A stretch of DNA of 62,701 bases. Origin: Desulfobulbaceae bacterium. GTDB lineage: Bacteria; Desulfobacterota; Desulfobulbia; Desulfobulbales; Desulfocapsaceae. Positions within the stretch are counted from its first letter, which is position 1; each line of letters begins with the position of its first letter. A model generated the notes under the pieces. The model ran no database searches. It was given only the letters and a program-made list of their open reading frames with translations, and was not told where the DNA came from. The DNA is taken from assembly GCA_009773475.1 (NCBI GenBank), contig WSXV01000007.1, forward strand, positions 1-62,701, in the 5' to 3' direction. Position numbers and translations under genes: made by a program. Below, piece after piece: positions 53,569 through 62,464 of the stretch.

Positions 53569-56500
53569 AAGTTCTGCGTCTGCGTTTCAAAAATCTCAAC
53601 TCCCTCGTCGGGGAGTGGGAACTGGATTTTACCCATCCCGACTATGTGTCCAACGGGATCTTTGCCATCACCGGGCCCACCGGAGCAGGCAAGACCACCA
53701 TCCTCGATGCCATCTGTCTGGCCCTCTACGGTCAGACCCCGCGTCTCAACCGGATCAGCCAGAGTGAGAACGAAACCATGTCGCGGCAGACCGGGGAGTG
53801 TTTTGCCGAGGTGGAGTTTGAGACCATCAAGGGGCGTTTTCGCTGCCACTGGAGTCAGCACCGGTCGCGCAAGCAGGCCGGCGGCCAGTTGCAGTCGCCA
53901 CGACATGAAATAGCGGAGGCCGCAGCCGGGGATCAGAGCGGTCAAGTCCTGGAGTCTCGGCTTAAGGCGGTGGCGGCTCGGGTGGAAGAGGTCACCGGCA
54001 TGGATTTTGACCGCTTCACCCGTTCGATGCTTCTGGCCCAGGGCGGGTTCGCCGCTTTTCTCCAGGCTCGTCCGGATGAAAGGGCCCCGATTCTCGAGCA
54101 GATCACCGGGACTGAGATTTACAGCCGGATTTCCATCAAGGTGCATGAACGCACCGCAGAAGAACGCAAGCGGCTGGCGATTTTGCGGGCCGAGTTGGAC
54201 GGCATCGCCTTTCTGAGCCCGGAAGACGAGGCCTTACTGCGCGCTGAGATCCAGGCCAAACAACAAGAGGTTGCTCCCCTGGCGACAAGGCTCGTCGAGA
54301 TTCAGGCTGCCCAGGCCTGGCGAGAGCGGATAGCGGCACTGGAGGTGGAGCTCCAGCGGCTTGATGCTGACTGGATTGCCTTTACGGCTAGAAAGGAAGC
54401 GGCGGCGCCCGATCTCGAACGTCTGGCCACGGCTAGTCGTGCCTTGACCCTGGCCGGGGACCACGGCCAGCTCTGCGCGCTTCGCAAGCAACAGCAGACA
54501 GAGCTGGACAGTGTCCAGCAAGCGGGTGAGCGACTTCCGGCATTGGAACAGGAGTGTCGGGCCGCGTTGGCCGTCTTGACGTTGGCCGATGTTTCTTTAA
54601 AACGGGCCGGCGAGGAGCAGGCCCGGGAAATGGAAGTGATCCAAAAAACCAGGACGCTGGACGTTCAGCTTAACGAAGCCGCCTCCCGGGTAAAGGCCAT
54701 TAGTCTTCAGATCGACCGCCAGAGGGAGCAGGGGGAAGCCTATCAGCTGGGCATCAGCAGCTGCGAGGGAAGGATGCTGGAGATTGAAGCGAAGTTGGCC
54801 GAAACCGCGCTCTTTCTTGGTGAGCATCAGATGGATGGGGATCTGGCTGAAAGCCTGACTGGAATTGAACAGCGCCTCAAGGGGCTGGTAGCCGTTGACC
54901 GTCAGTGGATGGAGAATCTAGAAAAGCTTGCTCTTCAGGGGGCAGTGGTGGAGACGGCCCGGCTCGTCTGTCAACAGAGGGAGGCCGATTTTGAGGTGGC
55001 GGCCCGGGCGGTGCTTACGGCCGAGCATCAGTGGAAAGAGCTGGGCGCAGCCGTAAGGGTACTTTTACAGGGACGGGAGATTCCCGCTCTGCGGATGGAG
55101 GCAGACAGCCTTGCGACCCGAAAGAATCTTCTGCAGGCTTTAAGCAATGGTTTGGCAAGACTTGGCGAGGGCAGGGGGCGTCTTGCCGCTTTACGGAACT
55201 TGCTGGATTCCCTGGCAACATCACAGCAACGTCTTGTTGCCGAAGAGAAAGCTCTGGCCGAGGCCTTGCATCAGCACGAGCTGCATTGCCGCCATTGGGA
55301 AGAGAAGATGGTGCTGTTGAATCGGGTGCGTGACCTTGAGGCGGAACGAACCCGCCTTATTGACGGCGCTCCTTGTCCCTTGTGCGGGGCCATGGAACAT
55401 CCCTACGCCCTGGGCAATATCCCGTCGCTGGATGAGGGACAGCAGGAGTTGCAAAAGGCCCGCGCCGCGTTAAGTGAAATGCGGCAGAACCTCGAGTCGC
55501 TGCGAAAAGAGGTGGTCGGGGCGGGTAAGGATCAGGAGCAGGCGGTCCGCGAGCAGATGGAACTGCAGGAGCGGCTGGGGCAGGAGTCCGATGTGTGTAC
55601 GAAGCTGCTGGCTGAGCTGGGGCTGGGCGGGGATCTTGGGTCCTGGGCGGAACGGGTACGCATTGAGTCAGAGCGTTGTCAGGAGAGATTTGTTGGATTG
55701 CGTGCTCTTATTGCCGATGTCGAAGGAAAAGAACGGGATGAGCATCAGGCATACCTTGCAATCACCCGAAGAAAGGAAGAACTGACCCTTCAGGACAAGG
55801 CGCGCCTTGAAGCCGGGCTAGGCTGGAAGTCAGCGCAGGCTGAGCTGGTGCGTCTGCAGGAAGAGGGCCGACTTTTGCGTCAAACCCTGGAGCAGGGCCT
55901 GATGGAGGTTGGACAGGTGCTTGCCCCGTACGGCATCATGGAAGTGGTCCCGGACAAGGTCGATTTGTTGCTTGAGGCCCTACGGGCCCGTCGTGACGCC
56001 TATAGTAAGCACTTGCAAACCCAGGAACATCTGCGCAGGGGCTTAGCAGATGGCGTCAGCGAAAAGGAAAAGATTCTGGCCTTGCTTGCCGAGGGGCAAA
56101 AGTTGCTGGCGGAGAACCTGGCCCTTTTGGGTGAAAAAGCTGGCCAGCAGGAACTGCTTGCCAACCAGCGGCAGGCCATTTTCGGGTCGAAGGATCCGGA
56201 TGTCGAGGAGAAACGACTGGTCCTGATGCTTACGCAAGCCGGAGTGGCGCGGGATGCGGCCCTGCAGGAACAGCATCGTCTGCAGCTGATGTTGACAGGG
56301 ATGCAGCAGCAGATAAAGACCTTGACTGCTTCCACCGATTGCCGGGCGGTGCAACTGGCTGAGAGCGAACCGGCCTTTGCCCTGCATTTGACTGAGCTTG
56401 CTTTTCTTAATGAGGCAGCGTTTTTGGCGGCGCGCCTTTCTGCCGCTGAGGTGGAGGTGCTGCGGCAGCAGGAGGCTCGTCTGCGTCAGGAGGAGACCGA

Positions 56501-57251
56501 GTTGAGCACCCGTCGCCAGGATTGCCGAGTTGCCTTGCGTGCTGAGCAGGAGAAAAATCTCACCGATCAATCCCTGGAACAGATTAATCAGGAAATCAGT
56601 GCCGTCAGCGGACAGCTCAGTGTTTTGCAGCAGGGGTTGGGGGCGCTTCAGCAGAAGATCCGCCATCATGAAGAGCAGCAGCAGCGTTCCCAGGCCCGGC
56701 TGCAGGAAATCGCGCTACAGAAGAATGAATCTGCCCGTTGGGATCGTCTGCATCACCTGATCGGTTCCAGTGATGGTAAGAAGTTCCGCAATTTCGCCCA
56801 AGGGTTGACCTTTGAGTTGATGGTGGCGCACGCCAACCGCCAGTTGCAGAAGATGAGTGATCGGTATATTCTAGTACGGGATAGTACGGAGCCTCTGGAG
56901 CTCAATGTGATTGATAATTATCAGGCGGCCGAGATCCGTTCCACCAAGAATCTGTCGGGCGGGGAGAGCTTTCTGGTCAGTCTGGCCCTATCCCTTGGCC
57001 TTTCCGCCATGGCTGGCCGCACCGTGCGGGTGGATTCGCTGTTTCTTGACGAGGGCTTTGGGACCCTGGATGAAGACGCGCTGGAGATCGCACTGGAGAC
57101 CCTTTCCGGACTGCAGCGCGACGGCAAGCTGATTGGCATTATTTCCCATGTTCCGGCCCTCAAAGAGCGTATCGGGACCCAGATTCAGGTGGAGGCAGGT
57201 AACGCCGGCCGCAGCAGTCTGCAGGGGCCGGGGTGTCGGCGCCTGTCGTAG
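53565..57251 (+). CDS. sbcC: nuclease SbcCD subunit C (Rad50-like ATPase)
   Basis: SbcC is the SMC-like ATPase of the hairpin nuclease. The 1228-aa protein has an N-terminal Walker A GPTGAGKTT (about 38-46), two long coiled coils and a zinc hook CPLC (about 605-608). The C-terminal ABC signature is NLSGGESFLVSLALSLGLS with Walker B LFLDEGFGTLDED. The order and lengths are normal, with no frameshift. Confidence 0.96.
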   Translation: MKVLRLRFKNLNSLVGEWELDFTHPDYVSNGIFAITGPTGAGKTTILDAICLALYGQTPRLNRISQSENETMSRQTGECFAEVEFETIKGRFRCHWSQHRSRKQAGGQLQSPRHEIAEAAAGDQSGQVLESRLKAVAARVEEVTGMDFDRFTRSMLLAQGGFAAFLQARPDERAPILEQITGTEIYSRISIKVHERTAEERKRLAILRAELDGIAFLSPEDEALLRAEIQAKQQEVAPLATRLVEIQAAQAWRERIAALEVELQRLDADWIAFTARKEAAAPDLERLATASRALTLAGDHGQLCALRKQQQTELDSVQQAGERLPALEQECRAALAVLTLADVSLKRAGEEQAREMEVIQKTRTLDVQLNEAASRVKAISLQIDRQREQGEAYQLGISSCEGRMLEIEAKLAETALFLGEHQMDGDLAESLTGIEQRLKGLVAVDRQWMENLEKLALQGAVVETARLVCQQREADFEVAARAVLTAEHQWKELGAAVRVLLQGREIPALRMEADSLATRKNLLQALSNGLARLGEGRGRLAALRNLLDSLATSQQRLVAEEKALAEALHQHELHCRHWEEKMVLLNRVRDLEAERTRLIDGAPCPLCGAMEHPYALGNIPSLDEGQQELQKARAALSEMRQNLESLRKEVVGAGKDQEQAVREQMELQERLGQESDVCTKLLAELGLGGDLGSWAERVRIESERCQERFVGLRALIADVEGKERDEHQAYLAITRRKEELTLQDKARLEAGLGWKSAQAELVRLQEEGRLLRQTLEQGLMEVGQVLAPYGIMEVVPDKVDLLLEALRARRDAYSKHLQTQEHLRRGLADGVSEKEKILALLAEGQKLLAENLALLGEKAGQQELLANQRQAIFGSKDPDVEEKRLVLMLTQAGVARDAALQEQHRLQLMLTGMQQQIKTLTASTDCRAVQLAESEPAFALHLTELAFLNEAAFLAARLSAAEVEVLRQQEARLRQEETELSTRRQDCRVALRAEQEKNLTDQSLEQINQEISAVSGQLSVLQQGLGALQQKIRHHEEQQQRSQARLQEIALQKNESARWDRLHHLIGSSDGKKFRNFAQGLTFELMVAHANRQLQKMSDRYILVRDSTEPLELNVIDNYQAAEIRSTKNLSGGESFLVSLALSLGLSAMAGRTVRVDSLFLDEGFGTLDEDALEIALETLSGLQRDGKLIGIISHVPALKERIGTQIQVEAGNAGRSSLQGPGCRRLS

Positions 57252-57309
57252 AGGTTTGTCGTTGTTTGATATGTCAGGTTGTTAAATAAAAAAGTAGAGG
57301 GAGAGAAAT

Positions 57310-57627
57310 ATGAAAATTGTTCATTTGACTGAGTCCAGGGTTTTTGAAGAAAAGGGATTCAAACGTTTTCTGCTCCATGATTCAGCCTCCTTTAGAATCC
57401 TTAATTTCAACCTGATGGCCGGACAAATTTTTCCGGTGCACAACCATCCGGCGGAAGGGCAGGTGAGTATTCAGGTTCTTGAGGGAACCGGGCAGTTTCT
57501 GGGAGGAGAGAATGCGGAGATTCCGGCGGCGGCCGGTGATATCCTGGTCTGTGATATCGCCGAACTGCACGGGATCCGGGCCGAGAGCGATATGCGTATT
57601 TTGGTGACTATTGCCCCGCCTTTTTAG
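57310..57627 (+). CDS. small cupin-domain protein
   Basis: A 105-aa single cupin barrel. Motif 1 gives metal ligands H44 and H46 with E49 nearby (PVHNHPAEGQ), and motif 2 gives H87 (IAELHGI). No partner domain is present, so substrate is unknown. A purine-rich GAGGGAGAGAAAT precedes the start. It sits 58 bp after sbcC. Confidence 0.85.
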   Translation: MKIVHLTESRVFEEKGFKRFLLHDSASFRILNFNLMAGQIFPVHNHPAEGQVSIQVLEGTGQFLGGENAEIPAAAGDILVCDIAELHGIRAESDMRILVTIAPPF

Positions 57628-57666
57628 AGGCCGTTGCTCTACGAGCAACGGCAGTATGTTGTTCGT

Positions 57667-57920
57667 AGAGCTTACGGCCTCTTATGCCACGCTCAGAAAC
57701 AGCAATCTTTTCAGCTGTTTCTGAGCGTGGCGGCGTCCGGCAAGTGATCTCCGCCGGTGATAGAAAGAGCTTACGGCCTCTTATGCCGCGTCCCAGAAGC
57801 AGCAATCTTTTCAGCTGTTTCTAAGCGTGGCGTGCGGCAAATAATCTCAGCCGGTGATAGATCGGGCAGGCGGCAGTATGTTGCTCAAAAAGCGTTGCGT
57901 GCGGCAAGTGACCTCCGCCG
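57667..57920. repeat. tandem hairpin repeats (two near-full copies and a partial)
   Basis: Copies at 57667-57763 and 57766-57862 share AGAGCTTACGGCCTCTTATG, the AGCAATCTTTTCAGCTGTTT core and a GCCGGTGATAG end. A partial third follows to about 57920. Copy 1 holds a perfect 17-bp stem (CCACGCTCAGAAACAGC with its complement, 57687-57730). The segment ACGGCCTCTTATGCC is the complement of GGCATAAGAGGCCGT, found twice at the right edge of the window. Confidence 0.85.
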
Positions 57921-57981
57921 ACATCTGTAGAATGGCGTGCCGGGTTCGTCGAGGGAGAGTTTTTTCATCAAAACGTTGCTT

Positions 57982-58233
57982 CTACCGACCTGCCGTTTCT
58001 AAAAAATCCTGAATCTCTTCGCGACTGAGGAAAACACCGCTCAGAGTCTTATCCCCGCACTTGAGAGTGGGGATAAAGCGAACGCCATCCTTCCAGGCGC
58101 GCAATGGGTTGGTGACAATGTCCACCTCTTCAATCTCGATTTCAGGCTTGTCGTGGGTCAACTCATACAGAGTTTTACGGGCCATATGGCACCGTGGTCA
58201 CAAGGCTGAGCGGTAAAGGGTGATCTTGATCAT
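57982..58233 (-). CDS. probable glutaredoxin-like selenoprotein (UPRC active site)
   Basis: Reading from ATG 58233 gives MIKITLYRSAL, then in-frame TGA (58200-58198), then PRCHMARKTLYEL to the stop: 83 aa if TGA is selenocysteine. The result is a thioredoxin/glutaredoxin fold with U12-P-R-C15 where CPxC is expected. The cis-Pro-like FIPTLKCGD and a C-terminal helix follow. AGGAGG lies 8 nt before ATG 58233. Conventional calling would start at ATG 58185 and lose the active site. A SECIS-like hairpin follows the TGA. Cys-type homologues are common; selenoprotein status is inferred. Confidence 0.75.
58157..58178 (-). promoter_or_regulatory. candidate bacterial SECIS element
   Basis: On the minus strand AACTC-TGTAT-GAGTT (58174-58160) makes a 5-bp stem with a 5-nt loop whose second base is G. 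An outer GT/AC pair and an AA/G internal loop extend it. The loop begins 28 nt after the TGA, within the usual bacterial SECIS distance. Confidence 0.55.
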
Positions 58234-58398
58234 GGAAAGGGCCTCCTGCCTTTTGTTAATGAATCCGGAAATGACAAGGATATGAATACTCGAATACTCG
58301 TTGACATCATTTCATTTTCAATGATACATCAGAAGCTATGAAGTCTTCAATAATAGATTCAATGGTCGTTTTTTTATGGTTTTTCCGTCAGGTGGGTC

Positions 58399-59358
58399 AT
58401 GCCTCTTCCTCCTAAATTAACGCTTATCAGTGATTCCCGTTTTCTCGATCATGATACGGGGATTGATCATCCGGAGCTACCGGCCCGTCTTCAGCTCATT
58501 CTCAACAACCTGGAACAGAGCGAATACTATTCCTCCCTTGGCTTTCACGGCACCCGTCCGGCCGAAAGAAAATGGCTCATAGCGGCCCATGATGAGGGCT
58601 GGCTGTTTCGTTTCGAAGAGGCGGTTCTTTCAGGTAAGACCTCCGTTGACCATTCCGACAACCAGATATGCTATGAATCCTACGATGTGGCTACTCTCTC
58701 GGCTGGAGCCGGCCTGACCGGTGTTGATCTGCTGGAGCAGGGTACGGCACGACAGGTGTTCTGCCTGGTGCGGCCTCCCGGTCATCATGCAGAACGCAAC
58801 CGGCCCTTTGGTTTCTGTTTTTTCAATAACTGTGTGGTGGCGGCCCGTTACTGGCAGCAGCAGTATGGTCGGCAACGGATTCTGGTCTTCGACTTTGATG
58901 CCCATCATGGCAACGGCATTCAGTCAGCCTTTGAGCGGGAGGCGGATACCCTGTATATCAGTATCCATGAGCATCCCAGTTTCAGCTATCCGGGGACCGG
59001 ATATAAAGACGAAACAGGTTTTGAAGAGGGGCGTGGTTCCATTCTCAACCTCCCCCTTTCTCCCGGTGCCGGAGATGAACAGCTTCTGGCCCTGCTGCAC
59101 GGACCGGTGGAGGAAAAGATTGCCCAGTGGCAGCCGGATGCCATGATTGTGGCGGCGGGATTTGACGGCCATCGGGCCGATGAGATGTCCGGCCTGCTCT
59201 ATTCCACCGGCGTCTATGAAAAGGTCGGGCAGGGAGTCCGTGCCCTGAGTAATAAGTACTGCGGGGGAAGGCTGCTTTCCATGCTTGAGGGCGGGTACGA
59301 GTTGACGGTGCTGGGTGAGTCGGTTGAGGCGTATGTGCGGGGGCTTCTGGCAGAGTAA
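58399..59358 (+). CDS. histone deacetylase-family deacetylase (AcuC-like)
   Basis: A 319-aa zinc amidohydrolase of the HDAC/AcuC/AphA superfamily. It has the His dyad in RPPGHHAE (about 128-135), zinc ligands in DFDAHHGNG (about 167-175) and AGFDGHRADEM (about 253-263), and a C-terminal EGGYEL motif. In Bacillus AcuC deacetylates and reactivates acetyl-CoA synthetase. The next two genes here are AcuB-like and an acetyl-CoA synthetase, which supports a protein-deacetylase role over polyamine deacetylation. Confidence 0.9.
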   Translation: MPLPPKLTLISDSRFLDHDTGIDHPELPARLQLILNNLEQSEYYSSLGFHGTRPAERKWLIAAHDEGWLFRFEEAVLSGKTSVDHSDNQICYESYDVATLSAGAGLTGVDLLEQGTARQVFCLVRPPGHHAERNRPFGFCFFNNCVVAARYWQQQYGRQRILVFDFDAHHGNGIQSAFEREADTLYISIHEHPSFSYPGTGYKDETGFEEGRGSILNLPLSPGAGDEQLLALLHGPVEEKIAQWQPDAMIVAAGFDGHRADEMSGLLYSTGVYEKVGQGVRALSNKYCGGRLLSMLEGGYELTVLGESVEAYVRGLLAE

Positions 59359-59418
59359 TTGGGGCATTGATGCCATGCTGGAAAATAATGAATTTTTAAC
59401 TTATTCTGAAAAACTATC

Positions 59419-60054
59419 ATGTATATTTCAAGGTTTATGGCCAAGGAACCGCTGACTGCGACGGCTGATATGAAATTGCCTGAGGCCAGGCGTCTACTTA
59501 ATGAAAATCGTTTTCGCCATTTGCCGGTGGTGGATGGGCAGGGGCAAATGCTGGGGATGATCACTGACCGGGATCTGCGCTCAGCCTATCCTTCCTCCGT
59601 GCTCAGCGAAGGTGAGCGGATTGCCGCCTATGAAAGGATAAAAAACACGACGGTGGCCGATATCATGAGTGTTGACTGTGTTGGTTTGACCCCACAGTCA
59701 ACCCTGGATGATGCCCTGCTGCTCCTGGATCGTATGAAGGTCGGGGCGTTGCCGGTTCTGGATGAGGGACAGGTGGTGGGGATTTTTTCCAGCCGGGATC
59801 TGCTCACCGCCTACAAGGAACTCTTCGGGGTGGGGGAAAAGGGCTCGGTGCTTCTGGGGATTGAAGATGATGGGGAAAAAGGGCTTCTGACCAGAATTGT
59901 GAACCTGCTGGAACAGCATGACATCCCTTTTACCAGGTTGCTGCGTTTTCGGGATGTCGAAAACGGTGACCGGATTTATCTCCGCCTGAACACCTACAAA
60001 ATTGCCTCGGTAATCAATCTTCTGCGTGAGGCCGGCATCCGGCCTGCCCTTTGA
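59419..60054 (+). CDS. CBS-CBS-ACT protein (AcuB-like)
   Basis: A 211-aa protein with two CBS domains (about 8-60 and 76-135) followed by an ACT-like region (about 142-211). That is the layout of AcuB from the acetoin/acetate utilisation operon. CBS pairs usually bind adenine nucleotides. It starts 60 bp after the AcuC-like gene and 46 bp before the synthetase gene, so all three are likely cotranscribed. Confidence 0.88.
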   Translation: MYISRFMAKEPLTATADMKLPEARRLLNENRFRHLPVVDGQGQMLGMITDRDLRSAYPSSVLSEGERIAAYERIKNTTVADIMSVDCVGLTPQSTLDDALLLLDRMKVGALPVLDEGQVVGIFSSRDLLTAYKELFGVGEKGSVLLGIEDDGEKGLLTRIVNLLEQHDIPFTRLLRFRDVENGDRIYLRLNTYKIASVINLLREAGIRPAL

Positions 60055-60100
60055 GAGTGATTTTTTTTACTCAAAGTAAACTTCTTTTAGAGGAACTGTT

Positions 60101-62221
60101 ATGAGTCTTGATGTCCTGTTTCATCCTCAGTCGGTGGCGGTGATTGGCGCCTCCAGGACTCCTGGCAAGGTCGGTCATGATATTCTGGCCAATCTGGTCA
60201 GGGATGGTTTTCCCGGGTTGATCGTGCCTGTTAATCCCACCGTTGACACCCTGCTTGACCTGCCGTGTTATCCGAGCCTTGCGGCCTGGGGCAAGGAGAT
60301 TGATCTGACTGTGATTGTGGTGCCGCAGGCCATGGTGATGGAGGCCATAGAAGACAGTATCAAGGCTAAAACCAGGGCTATTATTGTCATCACCGCCGGC
60401 TTTCGTGAGACCGGGCCGGAGGGGCAGGCGCGGGAGAAGAAGATGGCGGATCTCTGTCTGCGCCATAGTGTCAGGATTCTGGGGCCAAACTGTCTGGGAC
60501 TGATCAACACCGAGGCCAACCTGAACGCCTCTTTCGCCGGCTCCATGCCAAAGCCTGGCGGGATCTCGATTTTCTCCCAGTCCGGAGCCCTGTGCACCGC
60601 CATGCTGGATCTGGCTGCGGGCAGGCATCTGGGGCTGGCCAAGGTGATCAGCATCGGCAACAAGGCAGATATCAGCGAGGTTGATTTGCTCTCCTATCTC
60701 GGTCAGGATGAGCAGACCAAGGTCATCGTCGGCTATCTCGAAGATATCGCCACCGGCTCCAATTTTGTCAAGGCGGCGGAAGAGGCCGCCACCAGGAAAC
60801 CGGTGATTATCCTCAAGTCAGGAACCACCACCGCCGGTTTGAAGGCAGCGGCTTCCCATACCGGCGTCCTTGCCGGGGTCGATACCGCCTATGGCGCTGC
60901 CTTCAAACGTTCCGGCGTGGTGCGGGCCGACACCTTCGACGCCCTCTTTGATTATGCCACCGCCCTGGCCATGCAGCCGCTGCCCAAGGGCAACCGGATT
61001 CTTATCATCACCAATGCCGGCGGGCCTGGAACCATGGCTGCCGATGCGGTGGAAAAGGCCGGGATGGAGGTGGCCGAGCTTGACCGCAACACGGCCACCG
61101 CACTGCGGGCCCAGCTACCTCTGGCGGCAAGTGTCGGTAATCCCATTGATGTCCTTGGTGATGCTGATCCCGCCCGCTATGTGTCTGCCATTGAGGCGGC
61201 CCAGGCCGATCCTGCGGTTGATGCCATCCTCGTTATCCTCACTCCCCAGGCCATGACCCGGTCGGCGGAAACGGCCATCGCCATCGCTCGCGCCCTTGAT
61301 GGCTCCAAGCCGGTGGTGGCTTCCTTTATGGGCGGCAAGGATGTGATGCCGGGCCGCCAGGAGCTTGCCGCTGCGGGTCTTCCCGATTATGAATCCCCCG
61401 AGCGGGCTGTCTCCGCCCTGAAAGCCATGGTGGAATATGCTGCCTGGAAAGCACGGCCGCCGCGTCTGGTGACCCGGTTCCGCGTCAATCGAAGGCGGGT
61501 GGAGCGGATCATCAGCCGTCGGCAGCGTACCGGCATGCTCCAGTTGGGGGAGGTGAAAGGAAAGGATATCCTTGGGGCCTACGGGTTCCGGGTTATGGAT
61601 GGGGCGCTTGCCGGAAGTGCCGATGAGGCGGTGGAAATTGCCGAGCGGATCGGCTATCCGGTGGCGATGAAGATTGTTTCTCCCAATATTATCCATAAAA
61701 GTGATCTGGGCGGGGTCATGCTCAATGTCGCAAGCGGTGATGGGGTTCACGATTCCTTTGATCTGATGATGCTGAAAATCCGTAAGCGGGTGCCCAATGC
61801 CTTTATCGAAGGGATCTATGTGGAGCAGATGGCAACCAAGGGCCTGGAGGTCATTATCGGTATGAGCCGTGATCCTCAGTTTGGGCCGATGCTTATGTTC
61901 GGTCTGGGCGGAATCTTTGTTGAGGTGATGAAGGATGTGACCTTCCATCTGGCCCCCATTACTGAAAGCGAGGCCATCCAGATGCTCCTGGCCACACGGT
62001 CCTATGCCATGCTTGAAGGCAGGCGGGGGCAGAGGGGGGTGGATATTACCGCCATCGCCTCCGGCTTGCAGCGCATCAGCCAGTTGACCACTGATTTTCC
62101 GCAGATTCTGGAGTTGGATATCAACCCGTTTATCGTTGGAGAATTCGGCTCAGAACCGGTTGTGGCGGATGCCAGGATGACCTTGGCCCCGTTGCCTGGG
62201 GATGGTGACGGGAAAGAGTGA
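60101..62221 (+). CDS. acetate-CoA ligase (ADP-forming), fused alpha-beta
   Basis: This enzyme interconverts acetyl-CoA + ADP + Pi with acetate + CoA + ATP, acting on acetate or related acids. The 706-aa protein has a CoA-binding Rossmann domain (SVAVIGASRTPGKVG, 11-25), a succinyl-CoA-ligase-like domain with the phosphorylated His H253 in ASHTGVLAG, and a C-terminal ATP-grasp domain (from about 470). The alpha and beta chains, separate in some archaea, are fused here. It is the last gene of the AcuC-AcuB-like operon. Confidence 0.92.
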   Translation: MSLDVLFHPQSVAVIGASRTPGKVGHDILANLVRDGFPGLIVPVNPTVDTLLDLPCYPSLAAWGKEIDLTVIVVPQAMVMEAIEDSIKAKTRAIIVITAGFRETGPEGQAREKKMADLCLRHSVRILGPNCLGLINTEANLNASFAGSMPKPGGISIFSQSGALCTAMLDLAAGRHLGLAKVISIGNKADISEVDLLSYLGQDEQTKVIVGYLEDIATGSNFVKAAEEAATRKPVIILKSGTTTAGLKAAASHTGVLAGVDTAYGAAFKRSGVVRADTFDALFDYATALAMQPLPKGNRILIITNAGGPGTMAADAVEKAGMEVAELDRNTATALRAQLPLAASVGNPIDVLGDADPARYVSAIEAAQADPAVDAILVILTPQAMTRSAETAIAIARALDGSKPVVASFMGGKDVMPGRQELAAAGLPDYESPERAVSALKAMVEYAAWKARPPRLVTRFRVNRRRVERIISRRQRTGMLQLGEVKGKDILGAYGFRVMDGALAGSADEAVEIAERIGYPVAMKIVSPNIIHKSDLGGVMLNVASGDGVHDSFDLMMLKIRKRVPNAFIEGIYVEQMATKGLEVIIGMSRDPQFGPMLMFGLGGIFVEVMKDVTFHLAPITESEAIQMLLATRSYAMLEGRRGQRGVDITAIASGLQRISQLTTDFPQILELDINPFIVGEFGSEPVVADARMTLAPLPGDGDGKE

Positions 62222-62273
62222 TACGGTGTTGATAAGCAGTGTAATTCTATTTCCAAATCAAAGGTGAAGTTTC

Positions 62274-62390
62274 CATAATTTCCCTCCCCCTTGGCGGGGG
62301 AGGGTCAGGGTGGGGGGGATGAACTATGGAAATTGCTCATTGCAGCTTCACCCACCCCCAACCCCTTCGTCAAGGGAGGGGAGTTCTCTC
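62274..62390. repeat. G/C-rich inverted intergenic repeat
   Basis: CCCTCCCCCTTGGCGGGGGAGGG is a local hairpin. AGGGTGGGGG and CACCCCCAACCCC can pair across about 50 bases, and ACTATGGAAATT mirrors the TTTCCATAATTT before the first hairpin. This kind of element recurs between genes in many proteobacteria. It may end transcription of the acetate operon. Confidence 0.6.
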
Positions 62391-62464
62391 TACCGAACGA
62401 ACCGGATATGGAACGCTTGACTGAGAATTCGAATAAGATGCTGTTATGAAAGGAGTAGGGGATT

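Noticed and set aside
57608..57805. 65-codon minus-strand frame containing RGIRGRKL twice
   Set aside because: The repetition comes from the DNA hairpin repeats; there is no ribosome-binding site and no protein-like conservation.
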